Assembly: GCF_018613835.1 (NCBI RefSeq)
Contig: NZ_JAGGPM010000020.1
Location: 1-64,000 of the forward strand
Direction of reading: 5' to 3'
DNA: 64,000 nucleotides
From: Arthrobacter sp. ISL-5
GTDB taxonomy: Bacteria; Actinomycetota; Actinomycetes; Actinomycetales; Micrococcaceae
Shown: positions 48,520 through 59,068 of the stretch, in pieces
Layout of the letters: every line of letters starts with the position of its first letter
How positions within the stretch are numbered: position 1 is the first letter of the stretch
Position numbers and translations under genes: made by a program
The notes under the pieces: generated by a model
Seen by the model: the letters and a program-made list of their open reading frames with translations, nothing else
Databases searched by the model: none
Told to the model about the DNA's origin: nothing

Positions 48520-48690
48520 ATGTACGGTTGGATTTTCCGTCACCTGCCGGGCCCTCTCTGGCTCCGCATCATCACCTCAGTGGCGCTGGTCGCCGGCGCC
48601 CTGTTCCTGATGGTCGAGTTCCTGTTTCCCTGGATGTCCCAGTTCACACAATTCACCGACTCAACGATTGGTGCGGCAAGCAACCCATGA
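48520..48690 (+). CDS. Small single-pass membrane protein, 56 aa
   Basis: ATG at 48520, one base after the sortase stop; its stop overlaps the pabA start (ATGA). It starts MYGWIFRHLPGPLWLRIITS, then has a hydrophobic helix, an aromatic FLFPWM segment and a polar end. It matches the small conserved ORF between the sortase and the TrpG-type gene in Micrococcaceae and related Actinobacteria; function unknown. Both overlaps imply translation as part of a three-gene operon. Confidence 0.85.
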   Translation: MYGWIFRHLPGPLWLRIITSVALVAGALFLMVEFLFPWMSQFTQFTDSTIGAASNP

Positions 48691-49328
48691 GCACAACCAA
48701 GATCCTCGTCGTGGACAACTACGACAGCTTCGTCTACACCCTGGTGGGCTATCTCCAGGAGCTCGGCGCGGAAACCACGGTGGTCCGCAACGATGACGTG
48801 ACGCTTGCCGAGGCGATCGAAATGGCGGAAACGCGCGACGGCGTACTCATCTCGCCCGGTCCGGGCTCGCCGGCCGAGGCAGGCGTCTGCATCGAGCTGA
48901 TCAAGTGGTGCGGGGAGCACAGCAAGCCGATGTTCGGCGTCTGCCTGGGACACCAGGCCCTGGCTGAGGCCTTCGGCGGAATCGTGACGCACGCGCCGGA
49001 GCTCATGCATGGCAAGACATCGCTGGTCCAGCACGACGGCGCCAGTGTTTTCGCCGGGCTCCCCTCCCCCGTCACAGCCACGCGTTACCACTCGCTGGCC
49101 GCCGTGCGGGAGTCCATTCCCGACGTCCTCGAAATCACCGCAGAGACCGCCAGCGGTGTGGTCATGGGGCTGCAGCACCGCACCGCCCCGCTGTGCGGCG
49201 TCCAGTTCCACCCGGAATCGGTCCTCACCGAGGGCGGCTACCAGATGCTCGGCAACTGGCTGGAATCGCTCGGCATGAAGGGCGCGGCCGTACGGGCGGC
49301 CAAGCTCAGCCCCCTCATCCAGCACTAG
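48687..49328 (+). CDS. pabA: Class I glutamine amidotransferase, PabA/TrpG type
   Basis: 213 aa. It supplies ammonia from glutamine for 4-amino-4-deoxychorismate or anthranilate synthesis. N-terminal motif ILVVDNYDSFVYTLVGYL, oxyanion region SPGPGSP, nucleophile Cys86 (FGVCLGHQ), and C-terminal His-Glu (GVQFHPES). No pabB/trpE partner is adjacent, so PabA and TrpG cannot be separated by sequence alone. It overlaps the small membrane gene and converges on pknB. Confidence 0.9.
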   Translation: MSTTKILVVDNYDSFVYTLVGYLQELGAETTVVRNDDVTLAEAIEMAETRDGVLISPGPGSPAEAGVCIELIKWCGEHSKPMFGVCLGHQALAEAFGGIVTHAPELMHGKTSLVQHDGASVFAGLPSPVTATRYHSLAAVRESIPDVLEITAETASGVVMGLQHRTAPLCGVQFHPESVLTEGGYQMLGNWLESLGMKGAAVRAAKLSPLIQH

Positions 49329-49413
49329 CCCTGCACGGCGGGCCCGCAGCCCGACGGAACCTCCCGGGCCGCGGCCGGCACGGCGTCCTACGCCGGCGCC
49401 ACGTGGGAGCCGG

Positions 49414-51357
49414 TCAGCTCTTGGTCGGTGACGGGCTGGGGGTGGCCGACTGGCTGGGCGTGGGCTCCGGTTCCGGGGCCTTGGAAACCGTTACGGTGAT
49501 GGACTTTCCCTGTTCCACGAGGGCATTGAGGGGATCGCTCTGGCCGGTCACCTTGCCCGGGACGACCTGGGAGTTCTCCACTTCCCTTATCACCGCGGTC
49601 AGGCCGATCGCCTTGAGCGCGGCCTCGGCTTCGGCCCGCGTCATGCCGCGCAGCTCGGGCATGGCCACCTTGCCTGTGGAAACCACGATCTCCACGGTGC
49701 TGCCGACGGCCACCTGCTGGCCAGGAGCCGGCTTGGTGGTGATCACGAGGCCTCCTGGCACCGTTGCGCTGTTGGCCATGGTGGTGGAGGGCGCGCCTAC
49801 CAAACCCGCCTGCCGCAGGATGTCGCGGGCGGCGGCCTCCGTCCGTCCAGGCAGCGTCTCCGGGATTTTGACGGCACTCGGGCCCGCCGAAATATTCAGG
49901 ATCACTTCTGAATCCGGTGCCAGCGACGATCCTGCCGGCGGCGCGGTTCCGATCGCTGTGCCCTTCTCGATGGTGTCGTGCTGCACCCGCTTGATCTGGG
50001 GCCGCAATCTGGCGTCGTACAGCAATTGCAGGGCTTCAGTTTCCGTCCGGGCCTCCACCGAGGGGATGGCAATCCTGACAGGCTCCGCCGGCGGCTGGTT
50101 CATCGTGTTGTACAGCCACAGGCCGCTTCCGGCCAGGACCAGGAGCGTGAAGATTACAAAAGTGGCGATCCAGGCGCGACGGCGGGACTTCTGCACCCCG
50201 GTGCGCTCCCGTTCGCGGGGGAGGCCAAGGGGCAGGTCATCCTGCTCTGCGGTCTCATAGAGGGAAGCAGCCTCCGCAGGCAGAACGGCATCGGCTCCGC
50301 TGCCGTGTGCCGGACGGAGCCGGCCGCCGGGAGCGTCATCCAGGAAGCTGGCGCCGGTTACGGAAAAAGCGGCGGTAGGCGGTGTCCCGTGGGGTTCCGG
50401 AATGCGGTCATTGGGGTCTGTCGGTGCTTCTCTTGCGGACAGGGCTGGCACGGCGATGCCGTTCTGCGCCGCACGGAGCGCGCGCCGGAAAGCGGCAGCA
50501 TCCTGGAAACGGTCCGCCCGGTTTTTCTGCAGCGCCTTCGCCAGGACGCTGTCCAGGGCTTCGGAAACATCCGGATTAAGGCTGCTGGCCGGCTCCGGGA
50601 TCTCGCGGACATGCTGATAGGCCACCGAAACGGGACTGTCACCGATGAACGGCGGCCGGCCGGTCAGCATTTCGTAGAGCAGGCAGGCGGCCGAGTACAG
50701 ATCACTCCGGGCGTCCACGGTTTCGCCGCGGGCCTGTTCCGGGGAGAGGTACTGGGCCGTGCCCACCACCGCCTGCGTCTGGGTCATAGTGGCGGAGGAA
50801 TCCGCCATGGCCCGTGCGATGCCAAAGTCCATGACCTTGACCATGTCCGAGTTGTCGCAGAACATCACGTTGGCCGGCTTGATGTCCCGGTGCACGATTC
50901 CGGCCTTGTGGCTGTACTCCAAAGCTGACAGCACACCCAGGGTGTAGTCGACGGCCTGGTCAATGGTGATGTCCTTGGCCCTGATCAGGTCCCGGAGGGT
51001 CTTGCCGGATACGAATTCCATCACGATGTAGGGAACGCGGACGTGGTCGTGGGCGTCGCCGGGCACTGCATGGTCGCCGGTGTCGTAGATGGCCACGATG
51101 GAGGGATGGTTCAGGGCCGCGACGGCCTGCGCCTCACGCTTGAACCGGGCCTGGAACTGCGGGTCCCGGGCCAGGTCCGGACGCAGCAGTTTGATGGCAA
51201 CGGTCCGCCCCAGGCGCGTATCGACCCCGCGGTGGACATCGGCCATGCCTCCGCGGCCTATGAGCTCCCCGAGCTCATAGCGCCCGTTGAGGACGCGCTG
51301 TGTCGTCACAGGGATGCTGTCCTCCCGGTGCGACGGAGTTCTTGGCGGCGTGGTCAC
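49414..51357 (-). CDS. pknB: Ser/Thr protein kinase PknB with PASTA domains
   Basis: 647 aa from a GTG 3 bp after the pknA stop. Kinase domain about 27-290 with Gly-rich loop (IGRGGMADV), Lys56, HRD 156-158 and DFG 177-179. A basic juxtamembrane stretch leads to the membrane helix at about 395-417. Three extracellular PASTA repeats follow (about 425-630), then a Pro/Ser tail. It senses muropeptides or lipid II and phosphorylates cell-wall and division proteins. Last gene of fhaA-fhaB-pstP-rodA-pbpA-pknA-pknB. Confidence 0.97.
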   Translation of the reverse strand: MTTPPRTPSHREDSIPVTTQRVLNGRYELGELIGRGGMADVHRGVDTRLGRTVAIKLLRPDLARDPQFQARFKREAQAVAALNHPSIVAIYDTGDHAVPGDAHDHVRVPYIVMEFVSGKTLRDLIRAKDITIDQAVDYTLGVLSALEYSHKAGIVHRDIKPANVMFCDNSDMVKVMDFGIARAMADSSATMTQTQAVVGTAQYLSPEQARGETVDARSDLYSAACLLYEMLTGRPPFIGDSPVSVAYQHVREIPEPASSLNPDVSEALDSVLAKALQKNRADRFQDAAAFRRALRAAQNGIAVPALSAREAPTDPNDRIPEPHGTPPTAAFSVTGASFLDDAPGGRLRPAHGSGADAVLPAEAASLYETAEQDDLPLGLPRERERTGVQKSRRRAWIATFVIFTLLVLAGSGLWLYNTMNQPPAEPVRIAIPSVEARTETEALQLLYDARLRPQIKRVQHDTIEKGTAIGTAPPAGSSLAPDSEVILNISAGPSAVKIPETLPGRTEAAARDILRQAGLVGAPSTTMANSATVPGGLVITTKPAPGQQVAVGSTVEIVVSTGKVAMPELRGMTRAEAEAALKAIGLTAVIREVENSQVVPGKVTGQSDPLNALVEQGKSITVTVSKAPEPEPTPSQSATPSPSPTKS

Positions 51358-51360
51358 GGC

Positions 51361-53205
51361 TTACCCTTGGGTTGGAACGGTGCTGGGCGTGGCACCCGGC
51401 GGGGAAACCAGGGGGGCGGCGAGGTGGTAGGTCACCACGGATCCGGACTCGACCTTGCGCCCGGCATCGGGCTCGGACCTGACAAAAGTGCCCGCTTCCT
51501 GCCCCGGTCGGCCCTCCTCGTCAGCGCCCTTGACCCAGCGGAGCCCGGCCTTTTCGATTGCTGCCTGCACCTGGGCTTCGCTGCTGCCGACGCTGATGTC
51601 GGGAACGGTGACTGATTCAGGACCCTTGGAGTAAGTCACCTTGATGGTGTCTCCGACCTGGACCGGCCCGGCGGGATTGATGTCAGTGACCGTGCCGGGG
51701 GTCGCCGGATTGAAGACCTCAACGCCGTCAACCTGAAGGCCGAGGCCGATCAGGTCGTTGCGGACCTGGCTGAATGGCTGGCCAAGATACGCATCGGGAA
51801 TCAGGTTGATGGCCTCCGGGGTGGTCTGGGTCGGTGTCGGCGACGGCGTGGTTTCTGTCGGGGTTGCCGAGGTTGCCGTCGGCGACGGGCTGGCACTCGT
51901 CGTCACGCTGCGGCTGGGCGAGTTAGACGTAGCACCGGCGGGGGTCTTCGGGAACAGGATGCCGGCTTGGGTCAGCAGGACTCCCACGAGTGCGAACAAG
52001 ACGAGCAGGATCAGCGCGATCAGCGGCCACGTCCAGGGACTTCGCCCGCGCCGCTGCGGCTCGTCCGCCGGTTCCTCGTCGTACTGTTCCTCTTCCTGGA
52101 CCCAACTGCGCTCGGCGGCCAGGGCGTCAGCCCGCGAGAGCGTGCTGCCGGACCGCGTAGCCGCGTCCTGGCCGGCCTCGGCTCCGGCTGCCCCGGCAGC
52201 ACTTCCCGCGGCGGCGCCAGCCGCCGCGGCGCCCAGCACAGGCAGTGCGGAAGTCGCCGTCGTCGAACTTTTCTCCGAGCCGATGACGCCGGTGGGGGCC
52301 GTGTGCGTCTTGACCGGGGCCGTGATGGGGCCCGTGGCGCCCTCGAAAAGCAGCATTCCGGGAACGGCGGCATGGGCCGCGGAGATGTCGCCGTTGCGGA
52401 TTGCCTCGGCGGCCTCGGACAGCTTGATCGCGTTGGCCGGGCGGTTCTTCGGATCCTTGGCCAGCATGGACATCAGGAGGGCCCGGACCGGCTTCGGAAG
52501 GGTCTCCGGCAGCGGCGGCGGGGCGTCGTTCACCTGCGCCAGGGCAATGGCGATCTGGGATTCGCCGGAGAACGGCCGGTGACCCGTGAGGCACTCGTAG
52601 CCGATCACGCCGAGGGAATAGATGTCCGAAGCGCCGGTGGCCGTCTGGCCCGTGGCCTGTTCGGGCGCCAGGTACTGGGCGGTTCCCATCACCTGGCCCG
52701 TCTGCGTCAGCGGAACCTGGTCGGCCAGGCGGGCGATGCCGAAGTCGGTTACCTTGACCCGTCCGTCGGGGGTGATGAGCAGGTTTCCCGGCTTGATGTC
52801 GCGGTGCACCAGCCCCTGGGCATGGGCTACCGACAGCGCGCGGGCCGTCTGGGCCATCATGGACAGCGTGCGGTCCGGCGAGAGGACCTGTTCGTGTTCG
52901 ATGATGCTGCTCAGCGGCTGGCCGGGGACCAGCTCCATGACCAGGTAGGCCGATCCCTCCTCCTCGCCGTAGTCGAACACATTGGCGATGCCCACGTGGT
53001 TGAGCAGGGCCGTGTGGCGGGCCTCGGCACGGAAGCGCTGGAGGAATCCGGGATCGCCCGTGTACTCCTCTTTGAGCACCTTGATCGCCACGATCCGGCC
53101 GAGGATAAGGTCCTTGGCCTTCCAGACTTCGCCCATGCCGCCGATCGCAATACGCGTGGTCAACTGGAATCTGCCGCCGAGGGTGATTCCTGATGTAGGC
53201 CTCAC
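51361..53205 (-). CDS. pknA: Ser/Thr protein kinase PknA with PASTA-like repeats
   Basis: 614 aa. Kinase domain about 11-270 with Gly-rich loop ([10 protein letters not shown]), Lys42, HRD 134-136 and DFG 154-156. A 120-residue Ala/acidic linker leads to the membrane helix at about 392-414. The extracellular part starts with a Thr/Ser/Pro-rich spacer, then two PASTA-like units (about 465-590). M. tuberculosis PknA has no PASTA domains, so sensing may be shared by both kinases here. The GTG start overlaps the pbpA stop (GTGA). Confidence 0.95.
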   Translation of the reverse strand: MRPTSGITLGGRFQLTTRIAIGGMGEVWKAKDLILGRIVAIKVLKEEYTGDPGFLQRFRAEARHTALLNHVGIANVFDYGEEEGSAYLVMELVPGQPLSSIIEHEQVLSPDRTLSMMAQTARALSVAHAQGLVHRDIKPGNLLITPDGRVKVTDFGIARLADQVPLTQTGQVMGTAQYLAPEQATGQTATGASDIYSLGVIGYECLTGHRPFSGESQIAIALAQVNDAPPPLPETLPKPVRALLMSMLAKDPKNRPANAIKLSEAAEAIRNGDISAAHAAVPGMLLFEGATGPITAPVKTHTAPTGVIGSEKSSTTATSALPVLGAAAAGAAAGSAAGAAGAEAGQDAATRSGSTLSRADALAAERSWVQEEEQYDEEPADEPQRRGRSPWTWPLIALILLVLFALVGVLLTQAGILFPKTPAGATSNSPSRSVTTSASPSPTATSATPTETTPSPTPTQTTPEAINLIPDAYLGQPFSQVRNDLIGLGLQVDGVEVFNPATPGTVTDINPAGPVQVGDTIKVTYSKGPESVTVPDISVGSSEAQVQAAIEKAGLRWVKGADEEGRPGQEAGTFVRSEPDAGRKVESGSVVTYHLAAPLVSPPGATPSTVPTQG

Positions 53206-54659
53206 TTATTCAACACCGCCTCAAAAATCTTTTTTGCGTTCGGACTGGTTAGCTGTGCGCCGGTGGAGATGTCCACGCCTTGCATGACGATCGTGACAGA
53301 CACCCGCGGGTCGTTGGCCGGGGCGAACCCGGTAAACCAAGAGTTGTTCAGGCCGTCGGTCCCGAGCTCCGCAGTGCCGGTCTTGCCGGCCACCTGCACA
53401 CCCGGGACTGCGGCGCCGGCGCCGATTCCCTCGCTCACCACGCTGGTCATCCATTCGGTGATCTGGCTGGCGATCTCCGGCGTCGTGGACGTCCTCAGGG
53501 CTGCGGGCTTCGGTTCGTCGAGCACCCGAAGGTCCGGCGAGCGTACGGCCTTGATCAGGTTGGGAGCCATCTGGACGCCGCCGTTGGCAATGGCCGAAGT
53601 CATCAGCGCGATCTGCAACGGTGTGGCGCGGACGTCGCGCTGCCCGATGGCGGACTGGGCCAGTCCGGCGTCGTCCAGGTTCTTGGGGAAACTGCTCTTC
53701 TGATAGTCGACCTTGAGCTGGTCGCCGAGTTCCTGGCCCCAGCCGAACTTGGCTGCCTGCTCGGCGATCGCGTTCTCCCCGAGGTCAAGGGCGATCCTGG
53801 CAAACGGTGTGTTGCAGGACTGCTGGAGCGCGAAGGCGAAGCCGGCTGTGTTCCGGGTGTAGCAGTTGCCGCCGGCGTAGTTGGGCAGTTTGTACTGGAT
53901 GCCGGGGAAGGACATCTCTGCCGGATTGGGCAGCTGGCTGTCCGCGTTGTACTTCCCTGAGTCCAGGGCTGCTGTGGTGTCCACGAGCTTGAAGACCGAT
54001 CCCGGGGCCAGGAGGGCGCCGGTGGGGCCGCTGACGGACTGGTTCAGGTTGACGCCCGGGATCTTGATGATCTCGTTGTAGGCAGCCTGCTCCTTGGTCG
54101 CGTCCTGGGTGGCGATCAGGTTGGGGTTGTAGGACGGCTTGCTGACCATCGCCAGGATGTTGCCGGTCTTGGGATCCGTGACCACGATCGACCCGCGCTG
54201 GCCGTCGGGAATGAGGTCGTACGCCAGCTTCTGGATCTTGGGGTCGATGGTCAGCTCCACGGAGGCGCCCTTGGGCTGGTTGCCCAGGAAGAGCTGCCCG
54301 ATGCGGTCCAGGAATTGCTGGTCCGAACTGCCCGCGAGCTGGCCGTCCATGGCGCGTTCGAGCCCGGTCACTCCGTAGTTCTTGGAGAAGTAGCCGGTGA
54401 TGCCGGCGTACAGCTCGGGCTGGGTGTAAGTGCGCTGGAATTTGCACGTCTCGCTGCCCGGCACGGACTCCGCAATAGGCGCGCCTGCCACGAGGATGGC
54501 CCCGCGGTCATTGCAGTAGTTCTGCAGGATGGCGCGCTTGTTCCAGGCGTTGGCCTTGAGTTCGTCGGCGCCAACCACCTGGACATAGCTCAGGGCGCCG
54601 AAAATCAGTGCGAACATGGCGACCGCGGCAATCCACGAATGTCGAATGGCCTGGTTCAC
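53202..54659 (-). CDS. pbpA: Penicillin-binding protein PbpA (class B transpeptidase)
   Basis: 485 aa. An N-terminal membrane anchor ([21 protein letters not shown]) and a small dimerisation domain, then the transpeptidase with SVFK (Ser221-Lys224), SCN (Ser281) and KTGT (Lys426). It works with the adjacent SEDS polymerase RodA, with which it overlaps by 4 bp, and is a likely target of the kinases encoded downstream. Confidence 0.96.
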   Translation of the reverse strand: MNQAIRHSWIAAVAMFALIFGALSYVQVVGADELKANAWNKRAILQNYCNDRGAILVAGAPIAESVPGSETCKFQRTYTQPELYAGITGYFSKNYGVTGLERAMDGQLAGSSDQQFLDRIGQLFLGNQPKGASVELTIDPKIQKLAYDLIPDGQRGSIVVTDPKTGNILAMVSKPSYNPNLIATQDATKEQAAYNEIIKIPGVNLNQSVSGPTGALLAPGSVFKLVDTTAALDSGKYNADSQLPNPAEMSFPGIQYKLPNYAGGNCYTRNTAGFAFALQQSCNTPFARIALDLGENAIAEQAAKFGWGQELGDQLKVDYQKSSFPKNLDDAGLAQSAIGQRDVRATPLQIALMTSAIANGGVQMAPNLIKAVRSPDLRVLDEPKPAALRTSTTPEIASQITEWMTSVVSEGIGAGAAVPGVQVAGKTGTAELGTDGLNNSWFTGFAPANDPRVSVTIVMQGVDISTGAQLTSPNAKKIFEAVLNK

Positions 54660-56107
54660 AGTTGTTTCACCGCCTCGGTGGGAGCGTCTGGAAGGGTTTG
54701 GGTGGCGTTCCTGCCCGGCCGTCCGGCAGCGGGGGCCCGCCCGGGTTTCTTCGCCTCAGGAGCCCCGGCCGGCTGCAGCGGCGTCGTGTCGACGGGTCCG
54801 CGGGCCGTGTGCGAGATCATCAGCAGGAGCCCCACGATGATCCAGTTCGCCAGCAGGGACGAGCCACCGGCCGCGAGGAACGGTGTGGTGAGGCCCGTCA
54901 GCGGGATGAGCCGGGTTACGCCGCCGATGACCACAAAGCATTGCAGTGCCACGGCGAAGGAGAGGCCACAGGCCAGAAGTTTGCCGAAGGCGTCGCGCGT
55001 GCCGAGCGCAGCCCGGAAGCCGCGCGTGAACAGCAGCAGGTACATCAGGACAATGGCGAAGAGCCCGATCAGGCCAAGTTCCTCACCGAATGAAGCGATG
55101 ATCATGTCGCTGTTGGCAAACGGCACGAGGTTGGGACGGCCCTGGCCGAGTCCGGTGCCCACCAGTCCGCCGCTGGCCATGCCGAACAGCCCTTCCACGA
55201 TCTGGCCGCTGCCGCCGGGAGACCGGCCGAAGACTTCCTCCGTAAACGCGTTGAGCCAGCCGTCGATGCGGAGTGCGACGTGGGAGAAGACCTTGGAGGC
55301 CACAAAGCCGCCGCCGAGGATCAGTGCCAGGCCGATGACCACCCAGCTGATGCGGCTCGTGGCCACGTAGATCATCACGATGAACAGGCCGAAGAAGAGC
55401 ACGGAGGAGCCGAGGTCGCGCTGGAAGATGAGCACGCCGATGCTTACCAGCCACGCGGTGATCATGGGGCCCATGTCCTTGAACCGCGGGAACTGGAGAG
55501 GGCCGATCTTGCGTCCGGCCAGCATGATGAGGTCGCGGTTGGACGACAGATACCCGGCGAAGAATATTGCCAAGGTGATCTTGGCGACCTCGCCGGGCTG
55601 GAAGGTCATTGGGCCGAGCTTGATCCAGACGCGGGCACCAAGGATTTCGCCGGCGGAGATGCCCGGCACCAGCGGCAGAATCAACAGCAGCGCACTGACG
55701 GCCAGGGAAATGTAGGTGAAGCGGCGCAGGACGCGGTGATCCTTGAGGAACCAGATCACCGCAATGGCGACGGCCATGGCGATCAGCGTCCAGCGGAGCT
55801 GGTTGTTGCCGGTGTCCTCGCCGGGAGCGTCCAGACGGTGGATCATGGCCAGGCCAAGTCCGTTGAGTGCCACCACGATGGGAAGTATTACCGGATCCGC
55901 ATATTTCGCGCGAAAGCGGAGGACTACGTGGAAGACGAGGGCAGCCACCGCCAAAAGGCTCGATTGGAACCAGAAGTCGGTGTCAAGCGCTGTTTTCTCG
56001 TCGACGCTGATCAGCGCATTGGCGCCGATGCTGACCGACAGGGCCAGCATCAGCAGCAGCAGCTCCACGTTGCGCCGGGGTTTGGGCATGGTCTCGGCGA
56101 TGGTCAT
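54656..56107 (-). CDS. rodA: SEDS-family peptidoglycan polymerase RodA/FtsW
   Basis: 483 aa with about ten to twelve membrane segments. SEDS markers: WIKLGPMTFQPGEVAKITLAIFFA, RDLGSSVLFFGLFIVMIYVATSR, and the late LTTPFLAAGGSSLLANWIIVGLLLMIS block. It polymerises glycan strands from lipid II with PbpA. The C-terminal 45 residues are cytoplasmic, Pro/Ala-rich. Overlaps pstP and pbpA by 4 bp each, so the set is tightly coupled. Confidence 0.95.
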   Translation of the reverse strand: MTIAETMPKPRRNVELLLLMLALSVSIGANALISVDEKTALDTDFWFQSSLLAVAALVFHVVLRFRAKYADPVILPIVVALNGLGLAMIHRLDAPGEDTGNNQLRWTLIAMAVAIAVIWFLKDHRVLRRFTYISLAVSALLLILPLVPGISAGEILGARVWIKLGPMTFQPGEVAKITLAIFFAGYLSSNRDLIMLAGRKIGPLQFPRFKDMGPMITAWLVSIGVLIFQRDLGSSVLFFGLFIVMIYVATSRISWVVIGLALILGGGFVASKVFSHVALRIDGWLNAFTEEVFGRSPGGSGQIVEGLFGMASGGLVGTGLGQGRPNLVPFANSDMIIASFGEELGLIGLFAIVLMYLLLFTRGFRAALGTRDAFGKLLACGLSFAVALQCFVVIGGVTRLIPLTGLTTPFLAAGGSSLLANWIIVGLLLMISHTARGPVDTTPLQPAGAPEAKKPGRAPAAGRPGRNATQTLPDAPTEAVKQL

Positions 56108-57846
56108 TGGCCCGCCTCACAGGTCGCGGTTGGGGTGGGCGCGGCGGACGCCCCGGCGGTCGCCGTAGGCGATGCAGTTGGCCTCGGACTGGTGGTCGCC
56201 GTGGGCTTTGGTGTGGCCGCAGGTGCCGTGCCCGTGGCACGCGGCGATGCGGTAGGGGTCGGCGACGCAGTGATGCATTCGTCCGAGGGAGCGGTGGTGC
56301 CCGTACGTTCGAGGTTCTTGACGATTCGCTGGGCGTCGTAGAGATCGCGCGCCGGCACTGTCTGGCGCACGCGCTGCTGCGAGAACTGGGGCAGGGAATC
56401 CATCCGGATTTCCGTGACCGCCTCCAGCGTGGACAGCTGGATGGGGCCGAGACGCTGTGAAACGCCGTTGAAGATAGCCACCCGCTGATCGAATTCGCCG
56501 ATGTAGTAGCGCGTCTGCGTCCAGGCATACCCCAGCCAAAGACCCACGGCTAGGACCACAAGCGCAGCTGCCGCGATTCCCATGGTGACCCAGTGCCGCG
56601 GACGCCGCTCGGGTCCCTGCTCTTCGACGCCTTCGCGGTCCTGTTCGGATTTGTGGGTGAGGACAGTCGCTGCCCGGCGCGCCACGGTGCGGCCCGCGAT
56701 GGTGGGAATGGAACCCGATTCGGCTGCCGTGACTGCTGCACCGACGAGGAGGTGGGGCCTGGACGACAGCTCCTGGCGCAGCACTTCGGCCGACAGGTGT
56801 TCGCCCAGATGGGGATCGGTGCTGGTGCCGGGCTCTTTGGCGGCGGCTGGTTCGGAATCGCCGGTGGCTGCCGCGCCCGTTTTTTCGGCCGGTTCAGCAT
56901 CTGTTTTGGGCGCAGGCGTGGACTCGGGCGCCGATGCCGGAATCGGTGTCGCGGGCCCGACGGCCGGTTTTCCGGTGTCGGCCGTTGCCGCCGCGCCAGC
57001 ATCGGCGGCAGCGGGCGTTGCCCCGGGTACCCCGGCGGGAGGAACGATGTCGACGGCGGCTGTCCTGACGTCGTCGGCCGTTTCCTCGGCAATTTCCGCC
57101 ATGACGACGGTGACGTTGTCCGGAGCGCCGGCTTCGAGGGTGAGGTCCACGAGGGTTTCCACGCATTCGCGGAGGTCCTGCGTTTCCCGGACCGTCCGCT
57201 CCACGACGTGGCCGGCCACGTAGTTCAGGCCATCTGAGCACAGCAGCCAGCGTTCGCCGGGCTGCACGTCCAGCGTGGCGAGGTCCAGCTCGGGGCTCGC
57301 GTCAACATCGCCGAGGACGCGCATGAGGACGTTCTTGTGCGGGTGGGTTTCGGCTTCCTCGGGCCGCAGGCGGCCTTCGTCGATAAGACGCTGGACGAAC
57401 GTGTGGTCCACACTGATCTGTTCAAATTCGCCGTTGCGCAGGCGGTAGGCGCGGGAGTCGCCGATGTGGGCGAAGTGAAGCTTGCCTTCGGCCAGCAGCA
57501 GGGCCGTCACCGTCGTGCCCATCCCGGCAAGCTTGGGGTTGATGTGGACGAGTTCGGAGAGCAGGGAGTTGGCCGTCTGGATTTCATCGGCCAGGACGGT
57601 GCCGGCATCGCCGTGGTATTCGTCCGTGTCCAGGTGGATCATGTCCAGGACCGTGGCGGCCGAGGCGACATCACCGCCGGCGTGCCCGCCCATGCCGTCG
57701 GCCACAACGGCCAGATGCTTGCCCACGTAAGCGGAGTCGTCGTTCTTGGCACGGATCCGGCCGACGTCGGACCGGGCGGCGTAGCGCAAAATGAGCGGCC
57801 GCTTAGAGGCTGGTGCCTTCTCCGCGGGAATGTCCGGGGCGGCCAT
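56104..57846 (-). CDS. pstP: PP2C-type Ser/Thr phosphatase PstP
   Basis: 580 aa. The PP2C catalytic domain at about 20-255 has the metal motifs VGRIRAKNDDSAYV, VADGMGGHAGGD and LLCSDGLN, and ends GAPDNVTVVMAEI. A long Ala/Pro linker (about 265-425) is followed by a membrane helix (about 423-445) and an extracellular tail. Its Thr/Pro/Ala-rich C-terminus is longer than in mycobacteria. It reverses PknA/PknB phosphorylation and is encoded between fhaB and rodA. Confidence 0.95.
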   Translation of the reverse strand: MAAPDIPAEKAPASKRPLILRYAARSDVGRIRAKNDDSAYVGKHLAVVADGMGGHAGGDVASAATVLDMIHLDTDEYHGDAGTVLADEIQTANSLLSELVHINPKLAGMGTTVTALLLAEGKLHFAHIGDSRAYRLRNGEFEQISVDHTFVQRLIDEGRLRPEEAETHPHKNVLMRVLGDVDASPELDLATLDVQPGERWLLCSDGLNYVAGHVVERTVRETQDLRECVETLVDLTLEAGAPDNVTVVMAEIAEETADDVRTAAVDIVPPAGVPGATPAAADAGAAATADTGKPAVGPATPIPASAPESTPAPKTDAEPAEKTGAAATGDSEPAAAKEPGTSTDPHLGEHLSAEVLRQELSSRPHLLVGAAVTAAESGSIPTIAGRTVARRAATVLTHKSEQDREGVEEQGPERRPRHWVTMGIAAAALVVLAVGLWLGYAWTQTRYYIGEFDQRVAIFNGVSQRLGPIQLSTLEAVTEIRMDSLPQFSQQRVRQTVPARDLYDAQRIVKNLERTGTTAPSDECITASPTPTASPRATGTAPAATPKPTATTSPRPTASPTATAGASAAPTPTATCEAGQ

Positions 57847-57848
57847 GG

Positions 57849-58331
57849 CTATGGCCTCAATTCGATGACCGTCTTGCCGATTCTCACGGGTACACCAAGG
57901 TCCACGGGAAGGGCCCGGGTGAGCTGCTGGTCGGCGAGGTACGTGCCGTTGGTGGAACCGAGATCTTCAATGAACCATCGGCTTCCCTGCGGGAAGAGCC
58001 GTGCATGCCTGCCGGAGGCGTAGTCGTCCTCGAGCACAAGGGTGGCCTCCTGTGCCCGGCCCAGCAGGATGGGGCTCGCGGCCAGGGGAAGGGTGGTTCC
58101 CTTGAGCGGGCCTTCGGTCACCACCAGTTGGCGCGCCTGCTGCTTGACGGGGGCGGGAGGCGGTTCGGCGAGCTCGGGGTTCTTGCGGACCTGCCGTGCC
58201 GTTGGGGCGCCGGTGGCGGCCTTGCGGCCGATCATGAGGTCGCGGCGCATGGCCGAGACGATGCTGAAGATGAGGACCCAGAGAAGCAGAAGGAACCCGA
58301 AGCGCAGGGCGGTAATGGTCAGTTCGCTCAT
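57849..58331 (-). CDS. FHA-domain protein FhaB
   Basis: 160 aa. An N-terminal membrane helix (FGFLLLLWVLIFSIVSAM), then a C-terminal FHA domain (about 75-158: ILLGRAQEATLVLEDDYASGRHARLF, then DLGSTNGTYLADQQL). FHA domains bind phosphothreonine, so this reads PknA/PknB output. It matches Rv0019c (FhaB/FipA). Overlaps fhaA by 4 bp and precedes pstP by 2 bp. Confidence 0.94.
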   Translation of the reverse strand: MSELTITALRFGFLLLLWVLIFSIVSAMRRDLMIGRKAATGAPTARQVRKNPELAEPPPAPVKQQARQLVVTEGPLKGTTLPLAASPILLGRAQEATLVLEDDYASGRHARLFPQGSRWFIEDLGSTNGTYLADQQLTRALPVDLGVPVRIGKTVIELRP

Positions 58332-59068
58332 GGGCGGCCGCCAGTGTTGGCGGGCAGGAGGCGGAAGATGATTTTGGTCCGTCCCATCGTGATGGTGGAG
58401 CCGTCTGTAAGCTCCATGCTGCCGGCCACTTTATGTCCGTTGACGTAGCTGCCGTTGGTGGAACCCAGATCCACGGCCGTGGTGGTGCCGCCGGCAGTCT
58501 GGATTTCCAGGTGGCGGCGTGAAACTCCGGTGTCGTCCACCAAAATGTCAGCTTCTGATGAACGGCCCAGGACGATTGAGGGTGCGTTGAGTGAATACCG
58601 CTGGCCGTCGATGTCCAGGACCGGCTGCAGGCGGACCGGTTGGCGGCTGGGCGCAGCAGGTACGTTGGCGCGGGGCGCTGCCGGTGCGGGAGAGGAGGAC
58701 CTTTCGGTCTTCGAGGTGATCTCGAAGTCTCCGGCACGGTGTACTTCATCCCGGCGGAAGGAAATCCGTACGGGGCCCTGCAGTGTGTAGCCCTGGCTGC
58801 GGACATGGTTGATCACCACATCGCAGAGTTCCTCGGCCAGCGGGGTACCCCACTCCTGGGCCCGCTGGAAGTCGTCGTCGCTGAGCATCACGTCAAAGAC
58901 ATTGGGGGCCAGGGTGCGTCCGGCGGCAACGGTGATGGCCTTATGGTCCACTTCGCGGCGCAGGCGGCTGGCGATTTCCACAGGCTCAACCTGGGCCTTG
59001 GAACCGGTGGAGAAGACGCCGCGGACGGCCTTTTCGATGCCACGCTCGACTTTGTCCAGCAAACCCAT
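58328..59068 (-). CDS. FHA-domain protein FhaA (DUF3662 plus FHA)
   Basis: About 246 aa from the ATG at 59068 (AGGAGAGGGACC upstream). The N-terminal DUF3662 domain (MGLLDKVERGIEKAVRG to about residue 120), a short Pro/Ala linker and a C-terminal FHA domain (about 155-243: IVLGRSSEADILVDDTGVSRRHLEI, DLGSTNGSYVNGHKV). In mycobacteria FhaA binds the phosphorylated MviN pseudokinase domain, which here would be the 11.3-kb gene product. First gene of the operon that ends with pknB. Confidence 0.94.
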   Translation of the reverse strand: MGLLDKVERGIEKAVRGVFSTGSKAQVEPVEIASRLRREVDHKAITVAAGRTLAPNVFDVMLSDDDFQRAQEWGTPLAEELCDVVINHVRSQGYTLQGPVRISFRRDEVHRAGDFEITSKTERSSSPAPAAPRANVPAAPSRQPVRLQPVLDIDGQRYSLNAPSIVLGRSSEADILVDDTGVSRRHLEIQTAGGTTTAVDLGSTNGSYVNGHKVAGSMELTDGSTITMGRTKIIFRLLPANTGGRP

